This document shows positions 1 through 10,765 of a DNA stretch of 64,000 bases, piece after piece. The DNA is taken from the NCBI GenBank assembly GCA_945859605.1, contig OX243814.1, positions 23,098,548-23,162,547 on the forward strand. The letters run 5' to 3'. This DNA is from Lumbricus rubellus (Eukaryota > Annelida > Clitellata > Crassiclitellata > Lumbricidae). A program made the position numbers and the translations under genes. The notes beneath the pieces are model-generated. The model saw only the letters and a list, made by a program, of their open reading frames with translations, searched no databases and had not been told where the DNA came from. Each line of letters starts with the position of its first letter. Position 1 is the first letter of the stretch.

Positions 1-2
1 CA

Positions 3-857
3 CCACTCTACAACGAAGCCCTCTTTACGCAGACGGGAGATGGCGGTCACCGCCCTTGTGTTGTGCCAGTCTCATGCTGCCAAAGTGCACTGCAGCCATC
101 ATCTTCTGCCCTCGCCTCTGCCTCCTCCGCTGCTGCTGCTGCTGCTGCCGGCCACCGGTCGACCATCGATCGCCATCGTAGCGTTGGATGTCCATCAAAG
201 GTGGCACTGCCTCCTCCTCCTCCTCCTCCTCCGACGCCCCCACCGGTGGTTCACGGATGGCCGGTCAGCCACAGCAACTGGCAGCAGCAGCCGCAGCAGC
301 AGCAATCGAAGAGACTGGCCTACTGCTACCAGGACTTGGTGCCAAATAGATTGGACAATCAGCCGCCTTGTCATCTACTCACGCAGTCGCCATTCCCTCT
401 TGATCCTTACATGCAATATTACTCATCCTCATCCTATGCTGGATGCGATGTCGCTCCAGATTCCAGCGGATTACTTCCAGTTCCTCCACCACCACCACCA
501 CCAGCACCGCTTTGCTCTTCCGTCGAAAACGGAATGCCAGACAGCGCTACAGAAGACCTCGAGCTGAAAGTATTCGAGATGCGATTCAATGACCATGAAC
601 AACAGTTGTTGCATGGCATCGCAAACTGTGAAGTGAATGGAGATAAAGATCGTAGGTCAGACGGTGGCAGCGGTGGCAGCGGTGGGGCAAATGGTGGCAG
701 CGGTGGGGCAAATGGTGGCAGCGGTGGGGCAAATGGTGGCAGCGGTGGGGCAAACGGTGGCAGCGCAGGAGGTCGAACAGGAGGTGGAAACAGCACGGGC
801 GTCAGTTTCGGATTATCTTGTGGACCAATCGCAAATCAACTGAACCCAGCCAAATGA
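3..857 (+). CDS. 3' terminal coding exon of an unrecognised low-complexity protein (5' truncated by window edge)
   Basis: The frame is open from base 3 to a TGA at 855-857 and has no stop upstream, so the apparent Met at 63 is probably not the start. The protein has alanine-rich, poly-proline (PPPPPPPPTPPP), glutamine-rich and tyrosine/serine-rich stretches. A non-repetitive segment with DLELKVFEMRFNDHEQQLLH follows, then a GGSGGAN repeat encoded by a 21-bp DNA tandem repeat at about 663-770. I see no catalytic motif, zinc finger or membrane segment. The composition suggests a disordered C-terminal tail. I do not recognise the family. Overlapping frames here are also open because of the repeats, so frame choice rests on the longer non-repetitive coding-like segment at about 330-650. 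Confidence 0.5.
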   Translation, partial: PLYNEALFTQTGDGGHRPCVVPVSCCQSALQPSSSALASASSAAAAAAAGHRSTIDRHRSVGCPSKVALPPPPPPPPTPPPVVHGWPVSHSNWQQQPQQQQSKRLAYCYQDLVPNRLDNQPPCHLLTQSPFPLDPYMQYYSSSSYAGCDVAPDSSGLLPVPPPPPPPAPLCSSVENGMPDSATEDLELKVFEMRFNDHEQQLLHGIANCEVNGDKDRRSDGGSGGSGGANGGSGGANGGSGGANGGSGGANGGSAGGRTGGGNSTGVSFGLSCGPIANQLNPAK

Positions 858-1549
858 TTGACTAAACAATCCAATTCACGCACACACCCATCCCCCATTC
901 CACTGGAGCAAAATCTGTTGGCATAGTCGTCGCTATACAAGTGGCCAAAGCAAGTACTATATTGCACTGTTTTATTGTAGCCACATGCATATGCTGCGAT
1001 ACTCCAACTTTTAGTAGTTAGCCTATACTCTACAACACACAACCAAAGTGACTATAATTTCATTCAGTTTTAGTGAGGCGATAAGCATTCATGAGAAGCT
1101 CATCTTAGTACGGACTCTGTGAAGCCTTCTTTTATGCCAACATATTTTTTAAAGAATCGCCCTGCTTATAGGCCTATTTCTGCCACGAAGGTTACCCTGG
1201 TAAGTTGGCAGCTAAGCTGGAATATGGAATATTAGAAGAAAACAATGGGGCATGTAAATGAGAAATTTTAGCTGAAAGTGTTGTCTGGTCATCTTCCATC
1301 ACGATAATGATTAACGCTCTGGCGCGAAAAGCAGACGGACGCCATTTCGCTTCCCGCAACCTTTCCAAAGTCCACTCAACTTTCCAATCGGCAGAATGAT
1401 GGCGCTGGCAAAATTAGTTGTAGGATGTGATGGACGACCTGTTGGCTTCTAACAGTTAAATTTTATTCCTGTAATAACTTGTGATCATCCGTCATACAAT
1501 CCAATTCACGCACATTGCCATTATTATAATTATAATTATTACCACTGTC
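858..1549. other. Intergenic or 3' UTR sequence, no gene seen
   Basis: This follows the stop codon of the first gene. I see no coding exon and no clear AATAAA signal. A 19-bp direct repeat (ACAATCCAATTCACGCACA) occurs near 867 and again near 1497. Confidence 0.5.
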
Positions 1550-1597
<48 letters not shown>

Positions 1598-1600
1598 GTA
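1550..1600. repeat. (AAT)n microsatellite
   Basis: About 16 AAT/ATA units lie in an AT-rich tract that continues imperfectly to about 1640. Confidence 0.9.
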
Positions 1601-1639
1601 ATAATAATAATAATAACAATAGGCCTAATAATTATAATA

Positions 1640-1830
1640 ATTCAACAATGAAGGTCTCGCTTTTGTGTCCGAGATCGGACGCCGGCTGTCGAAGATCTCT
1701 GGTGATACACGTGAAGCAGGCTTTCTGTTTCAGAGCATAATTTATCAGTCACCATCCAGCGCTACAACGCCGTTGCCTACCAAGGCACCTTGTCTGGTTT
1801 ACCCGGAGCTATGGACCGGCCACTCTAAGC
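1640..1830 (+). pseudogene. Retrotransposon polyprotein C-terminus, decayed
   Basis: The translation reads EIGRRLSKISGDTREAGFLF, then needs a frameshift to continue as LSVTIQRYNAVAYQGT. This arrangement (a paired-helix segment, SGDxRE, FLFQRLS, IQRxNA) is one I associate with the extreme C-terminus of reverse-transcriptase polyproteins that are common in marine invertebrate genomes. Only the tail is present, and it is frameshifted, so it is a dead fragment. The element class (LINE versus another retroelement) is uncertain. Confidence 0.55.
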
Positions 1831-2014
1831 AAACTAAAATTGTTCTGTTACAACTAAACCGAAACATAAACCTAACAGTCCTGTTATAATAATTATTATT
1901 ATTATTAAATTAATTATTATTGCTATCGTTATTATTATTTTTTACCCGAGTATCAATGATTCCTTAGGATTTATAAAAGTTATTTTAGGAATTTAAAAAT
2001 GAATTTCCTAGAAA

Positions 2015-2345
2015 TCAGGCCTAGTCCCAGGCATACCGACCATCCTGCATGCATGTGCCTCTGAAGATGCAATGTCATTGTGACACACAACACAGATGGA
2101 AAGACGTCGGAACATGAAGTTTGGTTCACGATGATCTCCAGACAGACTCAGGAGACTGCTGCTGAAATGCGACGTCCCTGCAGCATGCAGTTCAGAGAGA
2201 AATTCTTCACCTTCAGCAGTTAGAGGTCCAAGGGTTTCAAAGGCAACAGAAACAAACATATGGGTTGCATGCAGGCAGCGCCGCAGCAATGTATATTTGG
2301 CAGACTTATGAACAGCAGCCTGTTCAGCTGCAGAACCTGTCGAAA
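2015..2345 (-). pseudogene. Second retrotransposon C-terminal remnant, same family, opposite strand
   Basis: The minus strand encodes FVSVAFETLGPLTAEGEEFL followed by LSGDHREPNFMFRRLSICV. This is the same motif series as the plus-strand fragment at 1640-1830 (VAxETxGP, then SGDxRE, then FxFxRLS). The upstream polymerase domain is absent. The two fragments point in opposite directions about 200 bp apart. Confidence 0.5.
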
Positions 2346-2866
2346 TAGCGGTCTGAGATATGTATGAAGCAGCACAAGTGTGAACCACTGTAGCATCCTA
2401 TAGGTCATGTATTTGCCAGCATGCATAAATGGACATGCACAAACATGATGCGATTGACATCAGTAAATTTTATTTTTTTAAATACTATAAAAAGATCATC
2501 AGTTTCTCAGTATCAAAAATGGTATATTTTCTGAAATTTTGACCCAAAAACTAGAAAAAAGATCGTCAGAAAAAACGGCGGCTCACCGTCCGTCAAAAAG
2601 TCCGGTCAAATCGAACGTTTTTCCCGCCCATCCCCCAGAAACCCCAATTCCCCACCCAATGCAGAGAACTATAGATTAAACACTCATTAGCAGTGTGTCA
2701 GTTGGAGAAGTCATGTGGGAGCCTCATCGTCGTCACTTGACTGACGGAAGAGAATAAAGAAGAAAACGAAGTGGTAGACCGGCGCTCCTTATGAATTTTT
2801 TATAGACCAATGATCATGGGATTGGTCAGGAGCGAAGGAGGATCTCCCCCTTGCTAGCCTCCGCAG

Positions 2867-3253
2867 CAGGGCCGGATTAAGCATTGTCGGGGCCCTGTTC
2901 GAGAATTTTTGTGGGGGCCCTGTTCGAAAATTTTTTGCGGAAAATTTGTAAAATTTTTCCGAAAAATCATACCATTTCATCCGCCAAAAAAGTTGATGAC
3001 CTTTTTTTTTTTTTTTTTTAGCCATCCGCCGAAATTTTTTCCCGAAAATCATACCATTTCATCCGCCAAAAAAGTTGATCCCTTTTTTTTTTTTTTTTTT
3101 TTTTTTAGTCATCCGCAAAAATTTTTTGGGGAAAATAGCCGTGTGGCCGAAATTTGCTAAAAAACTTTTATTTTTACACATTTGTGGGAGCCCCCTAAAG
3201 TGTGGGGGCCCCTGTTCGGCCGAACATGTTGAACATGCCTTAATCCGGCCCTG
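2867..3253. mobile_element. Non-autonomous hAT element (MITE), 387 bp, with perfect 8-bp TSD
   Basis: The ends are perfect inverted repeats (CAGGGCCGGATTAAG and its complement). Both flanks carry the 8-bp duplication CTCCGCAG (2859-2866 and 3254-3261), the length typical of hAT insertion. The interior has poly-T tracts and repeated GTTGAT/TCATCCGC blocks and no transposase. Confidence 0.93.
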
Positions 3254-3261
3254 CTCCGCAG

Positions 3262-4106
3262 GTCACAGGAGTTTGAAGTATCCTAAGTTCAATTTGGCGT
3301 AATGCAGACGAGGTGATTTCGACTCATATCCTACATTATTTTGGAGTTTAGAAGCTACATGTAGGAGCAAATCATCTAGTAAAATTCATTCAAATTTTTA
3401 AGCGCAAACACATAAATAAACAGTCAGAGGAGGGCAAAGACCGCTCGCCCTCCGCCCTCCTCCCCCAATGGCCCCCTCATGAGCGTTCTGGATCCGTCAA
3501 AGGGCCCTCCCATTCAAACTATCTGGTAGGCAGACCCTAGAAATGCTCTTAGAGATTTGATTAACATATAATTTATTGAAGACAAAAGAAAGCACACGAT
3601 CTTTATTACGAGAGATTCAAAGGACAACATCTTCAACCAACCAAAAACTGTCAAAGATTGGACAGGTGTGAAATAAACAAACAAATCAATCAAAATACAC
3701 TGGTCAAACTATTTCACTGCTTCAGCACAGAAACGAACAGAAAACTGAACAATGTGCAAATCTCAAAGCACTACAATGTATTTTTACACACTATAGACCT
3801 ATAATACTTTCTTAGCTAATATAGGCTACGACGTCGTCAGGCGAAGCAACAAAACGCCAAACTAAAACCAATCTGAATCACAACATTTGGTTATTTATAG
3901 AAACTATTAGCGACACCAGACGACCGAAATATGACCGACTAACAAAACCATTCGTCCATTATTCATAACGAAAACTGCTTCATACCACGACGACAGCCAA
4001 GAAAACCTAAGACAAGCGGACTCTAAGATATATATATATATATTTATATAGCGCAGTAAACAGAGATGTCTGACACAATAATTATGTATGTAGGTATGCG
4101 TACGCA
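3262..4106. other. No gene seen
   Basis: This is AT-rich sequence with no exon-like segment. A short TA run lies at about 4029-4042. Confidence 0.4.
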
Positions 4107-4331
4107 GGGCGCGGTGATGTAGTGTTGGGTTCGATGCCTTGGAGCCACAGGGTTCCAGGTTCGAATCCACATCAAGCCGTAGCTAAGGGACCTTGAGAAG
4201 GTCCTTCGCCTGCAATTGCTCGTGCGCTTCGGCGTGAAACTCCGGTGCAGTGTCCGCGCTGTAGTCGGGAGTGACTCTGAGTAGAGGAGCTTGATGTGGC
4301 GCTATAGCAGCTGCGAAAAATAAATAAATAT
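4107..4331 (+). mobile_element. tRNA-derived SINE
   Basis: The head holds a pol III B-box (GGTTCGAATCC) near 4155 and an A-box-like GATGTAGTG. The body has GACCTTGAGAAGGTCCTTCG and CTTCGGCGTGAAACTCCG. The tail is TGGCGCTATAGCAG followed by (TAAA)n. The same body and tail recur at 33.66 kb, 48.78 kb and, as fragments, elsewhere. Confidence 0.85.
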
Positions 4332-5484
4332 ACTCAAACTGAACATGAATCAGCGTACGAAACATTCATAGGTTACGTGGGCAGAATTGCCGAGAGGGAC
4401 AGAGGGACAAATGCCCTGGGGCCGGGCAATTTTTACGGGTCCCAGGATCCCGGGATACACAGATTATAAAAAATTCTCTTTAGTTTGTATGTGCACTTGT
4501 TATAGCACCCCTTCAAGTTGATTGCGGGCGGCGGGCCCAGCCTATAATCACTTATGTGATTTATACAGAGTTTATGGTTAATAACATTTTAAATATAGCA
4601 TAATATTATTGTCACCAAAATATAGCTGTTTACATTTCAAGCAACAATTTACCTTACACTTTCATCAGTTCTGTGTCAAAGAGTATGCAAGCTTCCGTCT
4701 CAGAACGCTCTTCTGCTACATCATAAATGTAGCTTATAGAGTACGGTACCGTATACATATATAGAGTTTCTATTTAAATTTTCTCAAAAAACCTAAACAT
4801 AGTTTAGGGAAATTAGGGCCCGTGACTGCTCTACCCAGGGCCAAAATTTCTGTTGACGGGCCTTTAGGCAACATGAAGCATAGCCTAGGTCGCATACATT
4901 ATTGTCACTCTCCTCAATTTTTTGCACAAGTCGACGCAATAATATGAAATCCATCAAGCGACTAACTTTAAACGGTGTTACATTTTGGTAATGATAATAA
5001 GATATTTTTGGTTATTGTCCAAATAAGGAACATGTTTAAGGGTAATGTTCGGAAGTATGTATAATTAGGCAATAGCCAGTTATTCAGCAAATATAAGCAG
5101 ACCCAGTAGGGGGCCTATGACATAATTACACAATTTAAAAACTTAAATATCCACACCACATATTGAAGATTATTTACAAATGAAGCACAGAACTCAAGTC
5201 GTCTGGTATTTCAATGCGTAGGTCTATTTTCAAGTTTGGTTTTATAAATAGCGCTGGACTCAGCTGACCGCATACAATGGCCTATTATATAGTCAGACTC
5301 ATTTAGACTCATTTAGGCTTATAGGCTAAAGCAGAGTCGGCGAAGAGATGTAGGGACAGCTGCTCGTTTTCGAATACCTCACCTTCACCTATTGACGCAA
5401 AAAGGGGTGAAGGTTGTTTACCGCTTTTAAACTCAACAGGTATAATTATGCTAAACTCAATAGACAGGTAAGCATCACAAGTTA
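4332..5484. other. No gene seen; contains a SINE 3' tail fragment on the minus strand at about 4492-4530
   Basis: CACTTGTTATAGCACCCCTT near 4495 is the reverse complement of the SINE tail seen elsewhere in the window. The rest is AT-rich and shows no exon. Confidence 0.4.
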
Positions 5485-6110
5485 TTTTGAAAGCATTGAG
5501 TGAAGCGATGAGTGAAGCGATGAGTGAAGCGATGAGTGAAGCGATGAGTGAAGCGATGAGTGAAGCGATGAGTGAAGCGATGAGTGAAGCGATGAGTGAA
5601 GCGATGAGTGAAGCGATGAGTGAAGCGATGAGTGAAGCGATGAGTGAAGCGATGAGTGAAGCGATGAGTGAAGCGATGAGTGAAGCGATGAGTGAAGCGA
5701 TGAGTGAAGCGATGAGTGAAGCGATGAGTGAAGCGATGAGTGAAGCGATGAGTGAAGCGATGAGTGAAGCGATGAGTGAAGCGATGAGTGAAGCGATGAG
5801 TGAAGCGATGAGTGAAGCGATGAGTGAAGCGATGAGTGAAGCGATGAGTGAAGCGATGAGTGAAGCGATGAGTGAAGCGATGAGTGAAGCGATGAGTGAA
5901 GCATTGAGTGAAGCGATGAGTGAAGCGATGAGTGAAGCGATGAGTGAAGCGATGAGTGAAGCGATGAGTGAAGCGATGAGTGAAGCGATGAGTGAAGCGA
6001 TGAGTGAAGCGATGAGTGAAGCGATGAGTGAAGCGATGAGTGAAGCGATGAGTGAAGCGATGAGTGAAGCGATGAGTGAAGCGATGAGTGAAGCGATGAG
6101 TGAAGCGACT
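5485..6110. repeat. 12-bp minisatellite, about 51 units of GAAGCGATGAGT
   Basis: This is a nearly perfect head-to-tail array. Because the unit is a multiple of three and lacks stops, long ORFs exist on both strands (MSEA or LHSS repeats); these are artefacts. A variant unit (GAAGCATTGAGT) occurs only at the left edge (5493) and once inside (5901), exactly 408 bp, or 34 units, apart. Confidence 0.95.
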
Positions 6111-6267
6111 GCATGTTTCTCAAGAGACAGAGCATGGGAAGAAGTTTAAGCTGTTTTAAAAAAGAGAAACAGAGTAGAAAAAGGGATGGAGATAAAAAAA
6201 GAGCGGGAATCTATATTTAGGATGCAATCAGCAAACGAGCGATGCCAACGTCAGACGACAAATCCAT

Positions 6268-6600
6268 GATGGCTGATGCTGCTGCTGATGCTGCTGCTGC
6301 TGATGCTGCTGTTGCTGATGCTGCTGCTGCTGCTGATGCTGCTTCTGCTGATGCTGCTGCTGCTGCTGCTGCTGCTGATGCTGCTGATGAAGGGGGCTTC
6401 AGTAGTCGGTCGATCTATGTCAAATGGTAATTGCTAAAGTCCTGAGTCTGCTGATGCTGCTGCTGATGATGCTGCTGCTGCTGCTGCTGCTGATGCTGCT
6501 GATGAAGGGGGCTTCAGTGGTCGGTCGATCTATGTCAAATGGTAATTGCTAAAGTCCTGAGTCTGCTGATGCTGCTGCTGATGATGCTGCCATCTGATAG
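6268..6600. repeat. Compound tandem repeat of GCTGAT/GCT units with a duplicated ~115-bp block
   Basis: Runs of GCT and GAT triplets alternate with a unique block (GGGGGCTTCAGT...TGAGTCTGCTGATG) that appears twice, near 6390 and 6506. The second copy differs by one visible substitution (AGTAGTCGG versus AGTGGTCGG). Confidence 0.85.
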
Positions 6601-6785
6601 ACGAAACGACGGGAGCTATTTGCATGATTCGGACAAATGATTCCGCCCGACCATCCTGATAAACAAATCCCCGTCTGCTGTGCATTCGATAGAAACGCAA
6701 TTTCCAAACGATTTACGAATCCCGACGATGTCTGCCATTCGTGGATTATATGCATGCAGACGACAGCAGCCATTCGTTCTCATCC

Positions 6786-6879
<94 letters not shown>
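6786..6879. repeat. (CT)n microsatellite abutting a TATA box
   Basis: About 46 uninterrupted CT dinucleotides end six bases before the TATA-like motif of the tryptophan hydroxylase gene. Confidence 0.95.
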
Positions 6880-6881
<2 letters not shown>

Positions 6882-6884
6882 ATC

Positions 6885-6894
6885 TATATATAAG
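6885..6894 (+). promoter_or_regulatory. Candidate TATA box of the tryptophan hydroxylase gene
   Basis: TATATATAAG lies about 28 bp upstream of an initiator-like GACTATT near 6911-6917 and 350 bp upstream of the start codon. It is also the only strong TATA-like motif between the CT repeat and the first splice donor. No transcript start can be proven from sequence alone. Confidence 0.55.
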
Positions 6895-6912
6895 CGCTAC
6901 ATAAACGACGGA

Positions 6913-7077
6913 CTATTTGCGTCGTCGTCCGTCGTCTGATGCTTTGACCAACGAAACCAACGAGACGAAGACTGGCGATTAGTTCGTTTAGACTTCAACA
7001 GTTCCTTCAAAGTCGACATCGAGCATCAACTTCCGTCTTTAGCAAAGGGAAAGAAGATTAAAATTATTCGCATCAAG
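6913..7077 (+). other. TPH: Predicted 5' UTR exon of tryptophan hydroxylase
   Basis: A splice donor (CATCAAG|gtaacg) at 7078 and an acceptor (ggttacag) ending at 7241 join this segment directly to the ATG exon. The frame leading into that ATG has a stop (TGA, about 6938) and no upstream Met, so the exon is non-coding. It contains a two-codon upstream ORF, ATGCTTTGA, at about 6939. The 5' boundary is inferred from the TATA position. Confidence 0.45.
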
Positions 7078-7241
7078 GTAACGTTAATACCTACAGGTTA
7101 ATGACGATAATAAAAGCGCTCTTCTTTACATGAGCTTAAGGTTTTTGTTCAAGTCCACGTTTCGTTTTGACCGAATACAAGGTGACGCTGTAACTGACAA
7201 TTTTAAGCTGTGACCTCATGATGTCCATCGTTTGGTTACAG

Positions 7242-7923
7242 ATGAATGGGAAGACGGACAAGACGAAGACGAAAGGAGACAGCAACTCATCCAACGCATC
7301 CAGCGTGAGTATAATTATAAGCCACATTATCAACGGATAAGTTTGCAAAATTTATGTCCAAATTGTGTGCATTAATGCTCATTTATTTCCTGCATTCTCA
7401 ATTATTATGATAGAAGAAATAGAAGTTAGACTCATTTTGTTGATGTCAATGATGTTGGGAAGTATGGATGGGATTGGGTGGAAGGGAAGACCTGGTAGAT
7501 GGATGACGTCATGCAGGGACAAGATCTACTGTATTAGATTCTATTTAGTCTCTAATCAAATAATGACTTGCATCAGCGTAAATGTATCATAGTGCATGAA
7601 ACATTACAAGTTTACAACTAGATGTTTATTGAAACTGGTTATCATTGTGTTTCGGAAACAACACGGAGGTGTGTGTGGGGTCAGGTGAAAAATCAACAGA
7701 GCTGATTCGACGCGCATGTCTTTTAAGACGCAAATACATTTAAATGTATATTATGCTCAAATAAAATCTCTTCAGCGGTCGGCATACTCTTAGACTATCG
7801 ATAACGAAAGGCACTTGACAGATGTCAAACCGTATTTACTCGGTTACATAATAATATTATATACAATTTTTATATGATTGTTATGGTGGTGGTGATGATG
7901 ATGATGATGATGATGATGATGAC

Positions 7924-7961
<38 letters not shown>

Positions 7962-10165
7962 GAAGACTGGATGAGTTTTGTTGTCTTGTCTCATTCTGAC
8001 GACATCAGACGACGACGACGACGACGACGTTGGCGAAGAAGACTGCGTCGATGATTCTGTCGATACGAAGTGTCGTCCTTGACCTTGGACCCATCTTGAA
8101 GATCCTCGAGGTCAGTTCCATCTTCACGAATCATTCACGAATCATCCTCATCCTCAACGCTAGATATAGCCTAGGTGTTCCTAAATGATTCGGTGTGTAG
8201 TGATGGGTATGGAGCAATGCATACTCAACAGAGTCAACACTTTGTGCAGACATCACTACGTTGTGACTTATCCCGTGTATACCTCTACAGTCATCCATAA
8301 TCATTATAACTGTTTCATTTGAACGAACCCTTGTGATGTCTGCCTTGCAATACAAATCCTATTTGAGTATGGCTTGTCAGTATAGTCAAAAGTAACACTG
8401 TAAAACATCAAGTGAATAAAATTATTATAGTGCGCATGCACTATTTTTCGCAAGTGTCTAGTAAAGTTTGATAATTGAGCACAAATCATAGTTGCAGCGC
8501 AATGACTATGCGCGATCTCCAACAATCCTTATTTGACCTAAACTTATCTCTCTTATCTATATTTCAAGTGTATTTTTCTTCTTTAACACATCGAACGCAA
8601 TACACAATGCTTATTATCGGAAAGAGGTTCACACGTTTATCTGCTTCAATTATTGTGAATTACTTCCAGCAACACCAGACGCAGGTAACTTACATTGAAT
8701 CGCGTAAGTCGAGTCGATGCGAGAATGAGTTCGAGATCTACGTGGAAGTGGAAGTCACTCCTCGCGTCTGTAGTGTGGCGACGCTTGTGGAGACATTGAA
8801 GACGAAGGTGCACAGCATCAACCTCATTCGCACGTACAATCAAATCGACAAACTCAAGAAGTTCACTTCACTCGACCGTGGAGATACCAAATGTAGGCAG
8901 CAACAATCCGTTTCTTTCTCACAATACAATTAAATCTTTCCGCTGTATTATTATGACCATAATATAACCAACGGTCCATTTACTATAATTATACTGATCG
9001 ATCTGTATAGTTGCAGCATCGGCGTCGGATCAGCATCTACTTCCGCTGTTTTCGCAATGCAATTTGCAATTACCAAAATAATATCAGTTGTATTGTATTA
9101 ATTGTTAGCCGTGACTGCAGATGGTAACTTGCATTGGTTACAGGCTAGAGTGCTTGAAACGATGTCTCAACTAATGTCTTATCTCTTACTTTCTTCGATA
9201 TTTATGAGTCTGATTATTTTCTTGGATATTTACTCTTATAATGAAGAATCGTCTTTAAAAAAGCTAATTGCTTTTAAAAGTTTTATTACCTGGGTCAACA
9301 AAGACTAATATACTATAATATACTATATATAAATATCCTTAAAGACTGCGAACTGTCTTTATATTTAGGGAGACAGAGTGACAGACAGTCAGACAGAGAC
9401 AAAGACAAAGACAGACACAGAGAGAGACAGACAGAGCGAGAGAGAGAATAAACCGAGGTTTACCTATAAATAATCAGTTCATTCGTACCTGCAATCACTG
9501 CAGTAGGCCTACTCACCTGCAGCGTGATGCTGAAGGTGAGTACTGAACAACCGTTGCTATTCGTAATGTTTTCGCCAGATACTGCGGAAGGATTTCCTTG
9601 GTTTCCGAAGACGATAGCAGATCTGGATCAATGCGCCAACCGTGTTCTCATGTATGGGTCAGAACTCGATGCAGACCATCCGGTCAGTGATGATGATGAT
9701 GATGATCAATACAATACAATATAATATTATAATTGAGGGGCAGGCTATAGTAAATTAAGATGACCTTCTTCAACGCGGAGAAGTTTAATTATCGTTTGAC
9801 TTAATAATAGACGAATAGTTTAGTAAATGCATGATTAATACACCGGTTGTGTGGCTGGTCCATACAGTATCACAGACCCAGCTAGATGTGCTCAGCCACT
9901 AATAGATAGGTCATGCAGACTATAATGTTATTAAGATGACCTTTAAGCAAGAGAAGTTTAATTATCGTTTGACTTAATAATAGACGAATAGTTTATTAAA
10001 TGCATGATTAATACACCGGTTGTGTGGCTGGTCCATACAGTATCACAGACCCAGCTAGATGTGCTCAGCCACTAATAGATAGGTCATGCAGACTATAATG
10101 TTATTAAGATGACCTTTAAGCAAGAGAAGTTTAATTATCGTTTGACTTAGTAGTAGTTTAGTAAA

Positions 10166-10201
<36 letters not shown>

Positions 10202-10731
10202 TGTGGCGCTGGTCCATGCAGTATCACAGACCCAACTATAGGCTACGTACTCAGCCACAGTGCTGCAGGTCATCGCTTCACTGCATCATCCAACAGGGTA
10301 TAGGCAGCCATGGCTCTCGACGGCCTATCAAAGAACACTGGATAACCGACGAGGTCACCATGAGGTTAGCACATCCACCATCGACTGTTGGTTTCACTGT
10401 CACTGTTGATTCTATGTTAAAAACTAATTTGTGCATATGGTTTCTGATAGTGAAGTTCTTAGTTTAATGTCTCTAACCGAACAGATATAGTGAAATAATA
10501 ATAATAACCATGTTAACTGTGGATTATTATTAGTCGGTCTGTTGCAATGGATCATCGTCATTTATTTATTTATCAACTGTCTTTATCATAGTATTTGATA
10601 ACCACTACTTGGGTGATCCTACTCAGCGCTGATCCCTTTTGGGCCTCGCATTGTGGCCGATATTGTAACAATTATTGTCAACTGTTTTATTTGTGCTATA
10701 CTGAATGTTTTACAATTAGCTGCAATAAAAA

Positions 10732-10765
<34 letters not shown>

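Noticed and set aside
2789..3302. Lys- and Phe-rich ORFs on both strands
   Set aside because: Poly-T tracts inside a hAT MITE.
5485..6110. Possible CRISPR-like array
   Set aside because: No spacers: units abut directly, and the genome is eukaryotic.
5482..6149. Two long overlapping ORFs of about 220 codons (MSEA repeats on plus, LHSS repeats on minus)
   Set aside because: Both exist only because a 12-bp minisatellite without stop codons is read in every frame. No flanking coding sequence.
6637..6939. Leu/Ser-repeat ORFs
   Set aside because: Produced by the CT microsatellite next to the TPH promoter.
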